64,000 nucleotides of DNA from Prochilodus magdalenae (taxonomy: Eukaryota > Chordata > Actinopteri > Characiformes > Prochilodontidae): positions 195,001 to 259,000 of the forward strand of contig JAMWET010003596.1 in the NCBI GenBank assembly GCA_024036415.1, in the 5' to 3' direction. Numbering within the stretch: the first letter of the stretch is position 1; each line of letters begins with the position of its first letter. The notes beneath the pieces are model-generated. The model was not told the DNA's origin. It did no database searches and was given only the letters and a program-made list of their open reading frames with translations. This document shows, one piece after another, positions 11,120 to 22,665 of the stretch. A program made the position numbers and the translations under genes.

Positions 11120-11276
11120 CTTTAATCAGTTCTTATTCTATTCTATTCTATTCTAATGGTTTAAGTATGGCATAAGTATTCATATTCTATTCTTTTTTCT
11201 ATTCTATGTAGAGCTGGTTTCTGTTCTATTCTATTCTATTCTGTTCATTTCTATTATATTCTATTCTGTTCTTCTA
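11120..11276. repeat. Second, short TTCTA array
   Basis: Degenerate ttcta units separated from the main array by about 190 bp of A/T-rich sequence. Probably a decayed outlier of the same array. Confidence 0.8.
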
Positions 11277-11875
11277 AACTCCTAACAACCCCACATTTCA
11301 GAAGATCCTGTGACATTCCCTGGAACCTGTACGTAGGACCGAACGGATCAGGTTTGGAGTCTGTTTACCTCGGGGCCTGACAGTGGTCAGAGCTCAGACC
11401 TGAAATTCCTAACGCTGGCATGATTCTGACAGAATGACGCACGACTTCTTCCTATCCCGGTGCCTCGGCCCACCTGCTCGCACCATATGTTGTCCGGACA
11501 TGCCTGACACACCCCGTTCTTTTATCCTGTTGTGATTATAAATCCCAATTCCTGGAAAAGTTGGGACGTTGACTCTCTTAGAGCTTATTTACCAGACAAG
11601 AGCCCAGGACAGTGACCTTAATGACCTGACTGACCAAGGTGACCGAGTTATTAAATATAAACAGGTGTGGAGTTCGATCCACACACTCAGAAGTGTTGGG
11701 GCGGTGTAGGAGTGAAACGCTGAAATGGGATATTCAGGTTACAGGGTTTTGAAAGACTCTATAGGCAGGTAAATGGGTAGCAGGTGAGGAAATCACGACT
11801 ACACATCTACCAGATGGGGCATGGCTCACCACCCCCGTGCCAGACTGGCTCACAGATATTCTGTTCCTATAGTGG
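11277..11875. other. Single-copy spacer
   Basis: No gene, RNA or recognisable mobile element seen. Base composition is balanced and the short open frames look random. Confidence 0.6.
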
Positions 11876-11962
11876 TGTGTGTGTGTGTGTGTGTGTGTGA
11901 GTGTGGGTGGGTGGGTGTGTGTGTGTGGGTGGGTGTGGGTGGGTGTGTGTGGGTGTGTGCGG
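11876..11962. repeat. GT / GTGGGTG microsatellite
   Basis: A perfect GT run followed by gtgggtggg variants. Confidence 0.9.
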
Positions 11963-12149
11963 TTGATCAGCTCCAGTTCGTCACAGGCCAGGAAGCCAGC
12001 CCAGAGTCCCGGTATGAAGACCTCTGACCTCAGGTCCCTAAGGTACGTATGCATCAGCATCTCCACATGTACAGCAGGTTCTCAGTGAGGAACCGAAGGT
12101 CGGGTTCTAGCTTTACTGGCAGATACAGTGAGCGTCTGGTTCATAAGAA

Positions 12150-12365
12150 CAAGGTCCAGCAGCAAACACACAGGACAACACAGCTACAGACTGGCAGAGG
12201 GCCAAACCCCCTCTCTACTGACCGTGATGAGCGCCAGCTCATTCCAATGTCCCTTACCCACCGTAAGATGACCTCGAGTGACCTACAGAGAGACTGGCGA
12301 GCGGTGGCTGGGGTGAGACGCACAGCGAGCATGGTTCTAAAAACAGGCTTCTGGAGGTCATTAGT
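12150..12365 (+). mobile_element. Tc1-like transposase N-terminal fragment (relic)
   Basis: One frame reads TDRDERQLIPMSLTHRKMTS followed by SDLQRDW and VAGVRRTASMVLKTGF. This matches the pattern of the second helix-turn-helix of Tc1 transposases (reader of the inverted repeats, followed by a VxxRL-like segment). There is no catalytic domain nearby. A relic, moderately sure. Confidence 0.4.
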
Positions 12366-12984
12366 GATTTTCTAAATACACAGATCTAATACAATATCTG
12401 ATCTGGAGTTTGGGAGACATGGTTCCAGTAGTGTAGAGAATCAAACAGAACCAACACAAACCCAGAACCTGTACAGCTAGAGAACCTTATCAGGTACAGG
12501 TGAGGTAAATGTTTACAGAGCTGTATATACGTGTGTGTATGTATGGAGGTATCTCCATGTGAACTGTGTTCTAGTCAGTTACACTCAGAAGCACTGAACA
12601 GTAGGAACACAGAGTGCTTTCAGTCCTTATGGCCAGCAAGGCTCTGGTGCCACCTAGTGGTTTTGCATGGAAAGACCAAAACTGCACTGTACACAGTGTT
12701 TTTATTTATAAACTAAATAAAAAAAATAAAAAAAATCAGTTTGTTATGAGAATGAATCAGGTTTCTTCAGCCTAAAAAATAAGAGAGCTTTAAATGAACA
12801 ACTCTTTCAGTCAAAATCATTTTTTCGAGTGGAGTAAAACTTATTTATTTATTTATTTTTTTTTTGCAGTGTAGGAGCAGTTTGGTAACTAGCTATTACT
12901 GCTGTGCTAAGCAATTAGTATACACTGTGAAAAGTGTATATAGATTTTATTTATTATTTGTATGTTTCCTGACACTTCTGTTCT
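12366..12984. other. Non-coding spacer with AT-rich repeat unit
   Basis: No gene seen. From about 12745 it contains the first copy of a diverged unit (gaatcaggtttcttcag ... gcagtgtaggagcag) that recurs near 13420 and 13680. Confidence 0.55.
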
Positions 12985-13065
12985 TCCCTCTGTGCTGCTG
13001 TAACACTGCAAATTTCCCCACTGTGGGATCAATAGTATTATAGTATTATCTTATCTTATATATCT
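12985..13065 (+). mobile_element. LINE 3' tail remnant
   Basis: Contains aatttccccactgtgggatc followed by aatagtatta and decayed tatct/tatct repeats. This is the typical end of fish non-LTR elements that finish in a gggatcaataaagt-type tail with a tetranucleotide repeat. A better copy lies at 16240-16535. Confidence 0.5.
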
Positions 13066-13365
13066 TATTAATTTATGCTTATTGTTTATTTCATCTACAA
13101 ATAAAACGACCTGGAATTAATGATAAGTAAAACTTATCTAATCGTTTGTAATAAATTAGTCATTTTTAAGTTGCGCTGTTTACAGTTCCTGTCTGTTCTG
13201 GACATTATACTTGCACAACAACCGCGTAGTGAGGGCTGAGCTTTTGATACTGTAGGCCCATTTTCATGGTTGGTTACTCTAGGAGCTGTTTATTAACTGG
13301 CTGTAATCACTGCTGGGTTAAGTGATAACTGAACACTGTAAGAAGTGCTGTGTTGGTCCAACTTT

Positions 13366-13389
13366 AAAAAAAAAAAAAAAAAAAAAAAA
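13366..13389. repeat. Poly(A) tract
   Basis: Twenty-four consecutive A residues (13366-13389). No clear retroposon body can be attached to it. Confidence 0.8.
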
Positions 13390-13414
13390 CTTTAATTGAA
13401 TAATAAATTTATTA

Positions 13415-13810
13415 CACACAGATGAATCAGATTTATTCAACCGAAGAATGAAAGGGCTTTGAACCAGTGATTCCAGTCAAGGTCGTTTCAGTGGTAGAAT
13501 AAAGCGGTAATAGTTAGTTGTTTGTAAGAAACTGAAGTATTATTTTTAGGATGCTGATACTGGATTATTATACTGATTATAATTTACACTTTTAGTAGTA
13601 AAAAGAGATTCATTGGGCCAACCTTAAAAAAAACACAATTATTAATTATTTATTGACCGGTTTTTACAAGCTAATGAAGTTTAGGTTTATTTAACCTTAG
13701 GATAAAAATACTTTCACTGAACAATTCTTTTTTGAAAAAGTGATTTTTTGAATTGAGTGAAACGTATCTAATTACTTGTAACATTGTACTTTTTACAGTG
13801 TAGAAGGTGT
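13415..13810. repeat. Diverged tandem copies of a 12.7-kb-region repeat
   Basis: The strings gatgaatcagatttattcaa (near 13421) and gtttaggtttatttaacctt (near 13679) each precede actttca/ctttgaa, then a cattttt-like stretch and finally ttttacagtgtag. The same order occurs at 12745-12890. The copies are old and AT-rich. Confidence 0.45.
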
Positions 13811-13814
13811 TTAA

Positions 13815-13845
13815 AATTATAATAACAATAATAACAATAACAATA

Positions 13846-13889
<44 letters not shown>

Positions 13890-14377
13890 TATCAAAATAA
13901 TAATAATAACATATAATAATAACAAATGAGATTATTTAACATTGCACTTTTTACAGTGTAGGAGCTGTTATTATTATAATAATGATAATAACAATAACAA
14001 CAAATTGAAGTATTTTTTAGGTTGCAAGTTTTACAATGTAGGAAGTGTTTATATAATAATAATAATAATAACAGTAGTTATAATAATAATGCTAATAATA
14101 ACAATAATAGTTATAATAACAATAGTTATAGTAATAATAATAATAATAACAACAACAATAGTTATAATAATAGTGATAATAATATAATAATAATAATAAT
14201 AATAATAACAATAGCTATAATAGTTATATTAATATAATAATAATAGTTATAATAACAATAGTTATATTAATTATAATAATTATGACTAATAGTTATAATG
14301 ACAATAGTTATAGTAATAATAATAATTATAATACTAGTAATAGCAATAATAGTTATAATAATAATAACAATAGTTAT

Positions 14378-14423
<46 letters not shown>

Positions 14424-14425
14424 GT
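13815..14425. repeat. AAT/ATT trinucleotide-rich array
   Basis: Taa and aat repeats interspersed with atagttataataacaa blocks. It is interrupted twice by a short unit containing tttacagtgtaggagctg or a close variant (13941, 14025). Stop-free readings are artefacts. Confidence 0.9.
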
Positions 14426-14449
14426 AAGTATTTGTAGGTTGCACTTTTT

Positions 14450-15205
14450 CCCAGTGTAGAGTCATTAAAGCCTTGCCCAGATCACCTTTATGTGTACTGG
14501 TGTCCTCATGATGCTGATCCTGTGCACACTGAGACCTGAGCCTGAATTTGATTTGGGGTATGTGATTATACTGATACCGGGCCTCAGCAGCAGACCAGGA
14601 TCTCTAACTAACACTGTTACTAACACCAGGCCTTTAGTTCAGGTGTATAACCCATATTAGAGCATGGGATCTGCATTAACACTGCTTATTAAGATCTGAA
14701 TGTGTAACATGGTAATAAGCCTCCATGGTAAAATGAGCTGTTGTAAGCGGGTGGTGAAGGTGTCTGCTTCAGTGTGATGGTGAAACCAGTCGGGCATGAT
14801 GTTGTACAGTTTCCTGAACGCGTGACTGTGTTACTCGTCCGGCGTGTTGACTCGTTCACTCAGTTAAGTGGTCCACCCTGCGTGACGGACAGTTGGTAGG
14901 CTTAATCATATGTTTATGCTCTTATGGCACGAAGCCTGCATTATGCCCACCGTGGAGGTAAATATCGTAATGTATGGGGGAGGTGCGTTGTTTGCATGTT
15001 CGCTGTGTTGATTAGTTTCTAATAATAAGCCAGTGTTCAGAGACACGACCCCCTGGAGCCCTCTGAACACTAATGACGTGGTGTGTGTGGATGTGTGAGG
15101 TCTGTGACTAAAACATAACACTGTGTTATATGACTGTGGCTAGTAACATTAATAATACAGGGAGAGCGATGACAACACCGCGACGGCTGCTGCTGATATG
15201 AGAAG
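14450..15205. other. Single-copy spacer
   Basis: No recognisable gene, RNA or element. Open frames are short and lack recognisable domains. Confidence 0.55.
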
Positions 15206-15450
15206 AAAAAGATTATTATTATTATTATTATTAATATTACAGCTGTTATTACCAGCGTTACTGTTATTAATAGATTCCTACAGCTTCTGCTATTAACACT
15301 ACTAATAATGTGAGAAGGCAGAAGACTAATACTGTTACTGCGGCTAATACAGGCACTCATAATCATAATCACACTGCTACAAAGAACAGCACAGCTGCTA
15401 TTAGTAATAATAATTATAATAATACTAATAATACTAATAATAGCTGAACT
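15206..15450. repeat. AAT/ACT-rich simple repeat
   Basis: Att/aat trinucleotides grading into act and gct trinucleotides; forms the left flank of the CTN array. Confidence 0.75.
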
Positions 15451-15474
15451 GTCGCCGCAACTACCAGTGTTACC

Positions 15475-16239
15475 ACTAATAACACTACTTCTACTCCTAC
15501 TGCTGCTACTACTACTCCTACTGCTGCTACTACTACTCCTACTGCTGCTACTACTACTCCTCCTACTGCTGCTAGTACTCCTCCTGCTACTCCTACTGCT
15601 GCTACTACTACTCTTCCTACTCCTACTGCTGCTGCTACTACTACTCCTCCTACTGCTGCTACTACTCCTCCTGCTACTCCTACTGCTGCTACTACTACTC
15701 TTCCTACTCCTACTACTACTCCTCCTACTCCTACTGCTGCTACTACTCTTCCTACTCCTACTGCTGCTACTACTCCTACTGCTACTACTACTGCTGCTAC
15801 TACTACTGCTGCTGCTACTACTACTCTTCCTACTCCTACTCCTACTACTACTCTTTCTACTCCTACTGCTGCTACTACTCCTACTGCTACTACTACTGCT
15901 GCTACTACTCTTCCTACTCCTACTACTACTACTCCTACTCCTACTGCTGCTACTACTCCTCCTACTCGTACTGCTGCTACTACTACTCTTCCTACTCCTA
16001 CTGCTGCTACTACTCCTCCTACTCGTACTGCTGCTACTACTACTCTTCCTACTCCTACTGCTGCTACTACTCCTCCTACTCGTACTGCTGCTACTACTAC
16101 TCTTCCTACTCCTACTGCTGCTACTACTCCTACTGCTACTACTACTGCTGTTGCTACTACTACTCTTCCTACTCCTACTCCTACTACTACTCTTCCTACT
16201 CCTACTGCTGCTACTACTCCTACTGATACTACTACTGCG
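15475..16239. repeat. CTN trinucleotide array (left block)
   Basis: Almost pure cta/ctg/ctc/ctt triplets, with recurrent blocks such as cctactcctactgctgctac. All frames are open over long distances: the + strand gives poly-Leu (321 codons) and the - strand Ser/Arg repeats (414 codons). I treat both as repeat artefacts. Confidence 0.95.
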
Positions 16240-16483
16240 TATTTGCACTGTCTGTATGGCTGACAACAGCCATCTTCTTAATTTGCTTAGCAAATTGTTT
16301 ACCACTACCTCCATTTATACTTTATACCTTACCCAGACACTAAGGACTCTATTTTTATACTTTCATACTTTATATTGTATCTCTGTCTCTATTTGTACAA
16401 TCTATCTTGCTTCTGTTGTTACTTCTGTATAGTTTGTATATCTGCTACTGGATGCCTTGAATTTCCCTCTGGGATCAATAAAG

Positions 16484-16535
<52 letters not shown>
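16240..16535 (+). mobile_element. LINE 3' end inserted in the CTN array
   Basis: About 240 bp of unrelated A/T-rich sequence ends in gaatttccctctgggatcaa, taaagt and then a perfect atct repeat (16483-16534), the standard terminus of fish CR1/L2-group LINEs and dependent SINEs. CTN array flanks both sides, so the element integrated into the array. Confidence 0.65.
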
Positions 16536-16537
<2 letters not shown>

Positions 16538-16875
16538 CTACTACTGCTACTACTCCTCCTCCTACTCCTACTGCTGCTACTACTCCTACTGCTGCTACAA
16601 CTGCTGCTACTACTACTCTTCCTACTCCTACTGCTGCTACTACTCCTACTGCTACTACTACTGCTGCTACTACTACTCTTCCTACTCCTACTGCTGCTAC
16701 TACTACTCCTCCTACTACTACTGCTACTACTCCTACTGCTACTACTACTGCTGCTACTACTACTCTACCTACTCCTACTGCTGCTACTACTACTCCTCCT
16801 ACTCCTGCTGCTGCTGCTACTACTACTCCTACTGCTGCTGCTACTACTACTCCTCCTACTCCTCCTACTCCTCCT
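16535..16875. repeat. CTN trinucleotide array (right block)
   Basis: Continuation of the 15475-16239 array beyond the LINE end, with the same actcctactgctgctac blocks. Confidence 0.93.
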
Positions 16876-17385
16876 GTACTCCAACTTGTACTTCTACTCC
16901 TACTGCAACTACAACTATGATTACTACTCCTACTGCTACTGTTACTACTACTACTAATAATAATAATGATATTAATAATAATAATAATAGTACTTCTACT
17001 ACTACTACTACTACTACTAATAATATTAGTAATAATAATAATAGTAGTACTTCTACTACTACTACTACCACTAATAATAATAATAATATTAATAGTACTT
17101 CTATTACTACTAATAATAATAATGATAATGATGATGATTATAATAGTACTTCTACTACTACTACTACTAAATAATAGTATTTCTACTACTACTACTAATA
17201 ATAATAATAATAACAATAATAATAATAATAGTACTTCTACTACTACTATGGCTAATACTACTATTACTAATGATACTATTTACAATAATATTAATAACAG
17301 TACTCCTGTTGCTGCTGCTATTACTAATAATAATAATGATACTTTCACTAATAATTGTGCCACTAGTACTACTACTGTGGTGAGA
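16876..17385. repeat. Degenerate ACT/AAT trinucleotide array
   Basis: Act, aat and agt triplets with the recurring motif aatagtacttctactact. Probably the decayed edge of the CTN array. Confidence 0.85.
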
Positions 17386-17835
17386 CAGTGGTGCGCTCCT
17401 CTGTGTGGCCACATGATGGCAACAGAGTCAAAAACGTCTGCTGATTAATACCATGCCAGATCGTGTTAAGTGTAAAGTGCTTAGGCAGCTTGAATGATCA
17501 GGATTATAGAACTTCTAAACTTCAGCAGAACTTTGGAACAGTCCCTGAGGAACCGGGGTGCAGAGGGCTGAACACCGGGTGCGTTCAGGCAGCACTGTTT
17601 AAACCTGTCTAAACGGATTAACACCTGGTTCTATCCCTGGGCCTCCACATCTGCCCTGATGTGCTGAAGGTCCTCTTACGTTACACACCAAAAACAGACC
17701 AGAGGCATTTCAACATGGTCGTCACCCAACCGCTCGTTATCGCTTTATTACCACACCTCCTAGACCGAGATATGTAAATAGTTTGAGTTCTGATTGGCTG
17801 CCCTGTACTGAGCCCTGTTTACGGAGTATTCCTAA
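17386..17835. other. Single-copy spacer
   Basis: No gene or mobile element recognised. Confidence 0.55.
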
Positions 17836-17839
17836 CACA

Positions 17840-18972
17840 GTACACTAACGCATTACACTTACTGAGTTACTGCACACCAACACGCTACTTACAGCACACT
17901 AACGCATTACACTTAGAGTTACTGTACACCGACACCCTACTTACAGCACACTAACACATTACACTTACTGAGTTACTGTACACCCACACCCTACTTACAG
18001 TACACTAACACATTACACTTACTGAGTTACTGCACACCAACACGCTACTTACAGCACACTAACGCATTACACTTAGAGTTACTGTACACCGACACACTAC
18101 TTACAGCACACTAACACATTACACTTACTGAGTTACTGTACACCAACACCCTACTTACAGTACACTAACACATTACACTTTCTGAGTTACTGCACACCAA
18201 CACGCTACTTACAGCACACTAACACATTACACTTTCTGAGTTACCGTACACCAACACACTACTTACAGTACACTAACACATTACACTTACTGAGTTACTG
18301 TACACCAACACACTACTTACAGTACACTAACACATTACACTTACTGAGTTACTGTACACCAACACACTACTTACAGCACACTAACGCATTACACTTACTG
18401 AGTTACTGTACACCAACACACTACTTACAGCACACTAACACATTACACTTACTGAGTTACTGTACACCGACACGCTACTTACAGCACACAGTTACTTACA
18501 GCACACTAACACATTACACTTACTGAGTTACTGTACACCAACACACTACTTACAGCACACTAACACATTACACTTACTGAGTTACTGTACACCAACACAC
18601 TACTTACAGTACACTAACACATTACACTTACTGAGTTACTGTACACCAACACACTACTTACAGCACACTAACGCATTACACTTACTGAGTTACTGTACAC
18701 CAACACACTACTTACAGCACACTAACACATTACACTTACTGAGTTACTGTACACCGACACGCTACTTACAGTACACTAACACATTACACTTACTGAGTTA
18801 CTGTACACCAACACGCTACTTACAGCACACTAACACATTACACTTACTGAGTTACTGTACACCAACACGCTACTTACAGCACACTAACGCATTACACTTA
18901 CTGAGTTACTGCACACCAACACGCTACTTACAGCACACTAACACATTACACTTACTGAGTTACTGTACACCA
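17840..18972. repeat. 54-bp satellite, about 21 units
   Basis: The unit contains ttactgagttactgtacacc, then aacacactacttacagc and acactaacacattacac. Single-base variants (cgctac/cactac, gcacac/gtacac, acgcat/acacat) are shared between blocks of several units. A partial extra unit sits at 18488. No coding potential. Confidence 0.95.
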
Positions 18973-18984
18973 ATACCAACTGTA

Positions 18985-19200
18985 CACAGTGCTGCTCTAA
19001 CAGGATAACTCATTGAGGCACCACTGCTTGCTGGATGTCTGTAATGGTGGTGTTGGGTCAGTCAGGTACAGCGTTAAGGCCCGTCTTTGCTTACATCACA
19101 TGTGTGGCCAAGCGTGAAACTTCATTGACATGTCACATGATGTCAAACCCACCCACCAAGTTTCGTTCCTGTTGGTTGACTCCTTCTGGTTAGTGCACAA
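18985..19200 (-). mobile_element. P1 element fragment, copy K (5' end)
   Basis: Reverse-complement match to the P1 left end: ttgggtcagtcaggtacag, then the tcacatgtgtggcca and agtttcgttcctgttggttg segments, ending near gactccttctggtta, the counterpart of the terminal repeat. The transposase-like part is missing. Confidence 0.6.
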
Positions 19201-19904
19201 AAAGAAATCCTGATTTTCTCACTTCCTGAACCCGCTACACGCTCCTACCGCTCCTACCGCTCCTATCGCTCCTAATAGCGTCATTTATTAATTTCATAAT
19301 TAAATTAAACAACAAAATCAAGCAGAATTAAAACCAGCTGCCAAAATAAAGACCAGCGCAGGCAGCCGAGCGCACCAGACTCCTCTCTCTTCTACATTCA
19401 CAACTTTTCCACACTCGCTGAACCCACACGGCCTCCAGCACCGCCGCCGACTCCTCCCATCACCTCCCACAAACTGTTTTCCCTTCCTCCTTCTGCCAGG
19501 AGTTTCCGCAGCTGGTCCTCCAGGCTGTGCGACAGCTTTTTCCCCACAGGCTGATAGACACCTGAACCGATGCTGCACGCACCACCTTGGTGTCTCACTC
19601 TCACCTCTCAGGCTTTCTTTCCCATCCAGCACACACCTCCCACGGACTCTCATCAACTCCCGCCCACTATAGACTCTCAACTCTTCCTACATGTCTCAGG
19701 TTGACACTGTCACTTCATTGTCTTCTCTTCTTTTGTTTTTTTTCCATGTGGTCTTGTCGTGCCAATTGCTCAACATATAAGGAAGTGGAATCGAGTTCAA
19801 CTTCATCAATGGTTGGCAATAGCAACGGAGCAAACTAGCACCCAACCTGCTTTATTAGAATTAGAACCAGCGATTTGTGCTGGCACAAAGACGTGTTCTA
19901 CCTT
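19201..19904. other. Spacer with possible LINE coding relic
   Basis: On the + strand near 19480-19560, RSFRSWSSRLCDSFFPTG resembles the C-terminal end of LINE ORF2 proteins. The similarity is short and uncertain. Nothing else recognised. Confidence 0.3.
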
Positions 19905-20115
19905 TACATGTATCCCACCCATAGCAAATGTCCACTAGGGGGCAGTAAGCCCACTTGCTGGGAGTGGTGTGCAGCCCTATCTACAGCACCCAGCGAGCAC
20001 TTGGGGCGTAGGTGCCTTGCTCAACGGCACTTCAGTCATGTCTTGTCATTTCAAGGAATCAAACTATTGACCATCTGGTCAAAAGGATGGTCACCTAACC
20101 TCCAACTTATGACTG
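19905..20115 (-). mobile_element. tRNA-like SINE relic (S1)
   Basis: In reverse complement it shows a B-box-like segment and the fish SINE body with ttgagcaaggcacctacgcc, then gtgctcgctgggtgctgtag and actgccccctagtggac. Closely related copies lie at 46455, 47080 and 47830. Confidence 0.55.
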
Positions 20116-20189
20116 CCCCCTGGAGGTGGATCGTTCCTGGGGGTACTGCAATCCCAGGTCAATGAAGATTGGTGGGTTCCGTACGCAAG

Positions 20190-20862
20190 TATGCTGTACC
20201 TGACTGACCCAGCGTCTACGGTTGCAGACATCCAGCGAGCAGTGGTGTCCTCCATGAGTCGTCCTGTTAGTGCAGCACCATCAGCAGACGGCTGCACCAC
20301 GCAGGACTACATGCACACAGACCGTTACCACGACTGTCCTTAACACCACGTCACCGTCACCAAAGACTGCAGTGGTGTCGTACCAGACTGGCATGGAGCG
20401 ACTCAGAATGGCAGCGGGTCATCTTCAGTGACGAGTCCCGCTTTAGTCTTGGTGGAGACGCCCAACGAATCCGTGTGTGGAGGCACCGTGGTCAGCACCA
20501 AGATGAACGGTTTGTCGTCACACGTCCAGAAGGCCTGGTGTCCCTCCACCTCCACCCCTACCGCACCATCTGCAGGAACTGTGTGAGGATGTTAAAGCTG
20601 CATGGGATGGATTATCACAGGACTCCATTAGGAACCTCTACAGCTCCATACCGAGACGTCTGGCGTGTTGGGTTAGCAAACACGGCGGCCCGACACCATA
20701 CTGAGAGACAGACTTCTGTATGTGTAGCTCAATAAATATTGATCATATCAGTCTAAATTTATCATCAGTTATTGATCCTGGTCACCTTTATCCTCCTTCC
20801 CAACACCACCGCACTCCCACACCTCCTTCTGGGTGCAGCTGTTCTTTGGATGATGAGTAAGA
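20190..20862 (+). mobile_element. P1 Tc1-derived non-autonomous element, copy B
   Basis: One of the most complete copies. It contains the ctgtacctgactgaccca left region, Tc1-like HTH and FSDESRF region, the internal deletion junction and the C-terminal [22 protein letters not shown] part in another frame. A tail with aataaatattgatcatatca follows, then the right end ccttctgggtgcagctgttc. The 5' terminal repeat is missing. Confidence 0.78.
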
Positions 20863-21834
20863 AGAGACCGTCCTAGATCCTCACCAGTTTCCAGAACCCA
20901 TTCACCAAGACCATGGCACCGTTTACCCAGCGGTATGCCGTCACTGCATTAGGACCGTATAGGCTGAACGTGATGCAGTTTGTCTCTGAAAGTGGAGTAC
21001 CATTTCCAGGAGGTCTCTGCTTGTCTTGAAATTGGGCAGACTGTGACACTGTGCAAGATGCCTTCCACTTTGTGAGGAAGCTAATTGAGTTCTTCAGAGA
21101 ACAGAGAGTTCTTCCACTTCATTTCAGGGGCTTCGGTATTGTACACGCTTTCGGTCTCGGGCTGCTCAGATCTCCGTATCTCAGTTTGAGCTGACTTCAA
21201 CAACGCAGTACCACACAAAACGAAGTGCGGAACAGACTGATGTCTTCGAGTGCAAACTACATCTCCTTTGCTCCTTGCAGAACAAGCAAATGGTGACAAT
21301 GGGCTGCTGTATCTTTTGGAAATGTCAAGGTAACACAGAGCTTCGTTGCTTTACCCGGAGGGTTTCTACCCAGGCTGTAACTCGGATCTTCATGGCTCAG
21401 CTTTTGGGGAACCTGATCCTGTCAGCATTTGTAAAGACGGTCCATTTGTTTGGACGGCTCCGTCCCCTTGGGTGTAGCCACTCAGCCAAGCCTTGTCTGT
21501 CCGTGGTAAACTCGTTAGCATCTTTTTAGCAGGTTCCATCACTCGTGTAGATGCCAACGCTTTATCAAATCCTCTGTGCAATCGACCGTCTGCAAGGATC
21601 TCCAGAACTACAGTCTGAGAAGGTTCTCTCAGTTCTGGCAGATAATCTGGGGTTATGCCTTGAAAGTTTATACTGGGCATTTGATATGTGTTCTCTCAAA
21701 ATGTCAACCAGTTGAGTCCTCTTACCTGGTTTCCATGGACCCCATTCGGCTGTCAGCGGGGAAGGGTTCTTTACAGCTCATTGCGTCTAGTTCCCTGCAA
21801 CTGGGGATGCTCTCAGACATCTGCCCATTCCTCC
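20863..21834. other. Unassigned sequence, weak - strand open stretch
   Basis: No recognised element. On the - strand, open segments at 21390-21680 and 21081-21299 have normal composition, but I recognise no domain, start or splice structure. Could be a decayed gene or retroelement; unresolved. Confidence 0.3.
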
Positions 21835-22257
21835 ACACGCTTGGCCACACATGTGACGTGAGCAAGGACAGGTCTTATCTCTGTACCTGACTGACCCAAC
21901 AGCCACCACTACAGACATCCAGCGAGCAGTGGTGTCCTCCATCAGTCATCCTGTTAGTGCAGCACCATCGGCAGACGGCTGCACCACGCAGGACTACATG
22001 CACACAGACCGTTACCACGACTGTCCTTAACACCACGTCACCGTCACCAAAGACTGCAGTGATGTCGTACCAGACTGTCATGGAGTGACTCAGAATGGCA
22101 GCGGGTCATCTTCAGTGACGAGTCCCGCTTTAGTCTTGGTGGAGACACCGTGGTCAGCACCAAGATGAACGGTTTGTCGTCACACCTCCAGAAGGCCTGG
22201 TGTCCCTCCACCTCCACCCCTACCGCACCATCTGCAGGAACTGTGTGAGGATGTTCC
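21835..22257 (+). mobile_element. P1 element, copy C (3' truncated)
   Basis: Matches P1 from the acatgtgacgtgagcaagg segment through the deletion junction to ggaactgtgtgaggatgtt, where similarity stops abruptly at 22257. It also lacks the cccaacgaatccgtgtgtgg segment found in the other copies. Confidence 0.75.
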
Positions 22258-22434
22258 ATTAGCACCATTAGCAGTGGATCCTCTGCTTCAGCTTTGGCAC
22301 TGGTGACTGACCTGAGCTGGATGTAGGCCACCGTCCAGCCATCTGATGTGCCCCTCTTAGTGTGCGTGAGCGTACGTGGTCACATTAGGAACATTGGGAA
22401 GCCCGTTATAGCTAATACGCTGCGGCAGCCTGCT

Positions 22435-22665
22435 GTCCAGCCTGCACTAGACCCACAGCAAAGCATCACTGCTCACTGAATGTCCACAATCGCGGCTGTT
22501 GGCTCAGCGTCAGGGGCAGGGGCAGCGCTAAGGTCCTTGCTTAGGTCACATGAGTGGCCCAGCGCGAAACTGGAATCATTAGAACGTCTTACGATACCAC
22601 ACCTACCCAACAAGTTCCTATTGGGTCGGTTGGTCCGCTCTGGGTCCAGACGATGAGTGTATATT
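22435..22665 (-). mobile_element. P1 element fragment, copy L
   Basis: Reverse-complement match to the diverged left end of P1 (cggctgttggctcagcg ... aggtcacatgagtggcccag ... cctacccaacaagttcc). With copy C it forms an inverted pair about 180 bp apart. Confidence 0.5.

Noticed and set aside
15070..16957. Poly-Leu (+) and Ser/Arg (-, SR-protein-like) frames of 321 and 414 codons
   Set aside because: Direct products of the CTN trinucleotide array; the Ser/Arg pattern comes from the agt/agc/agg triplets, not from an SR protein domain.
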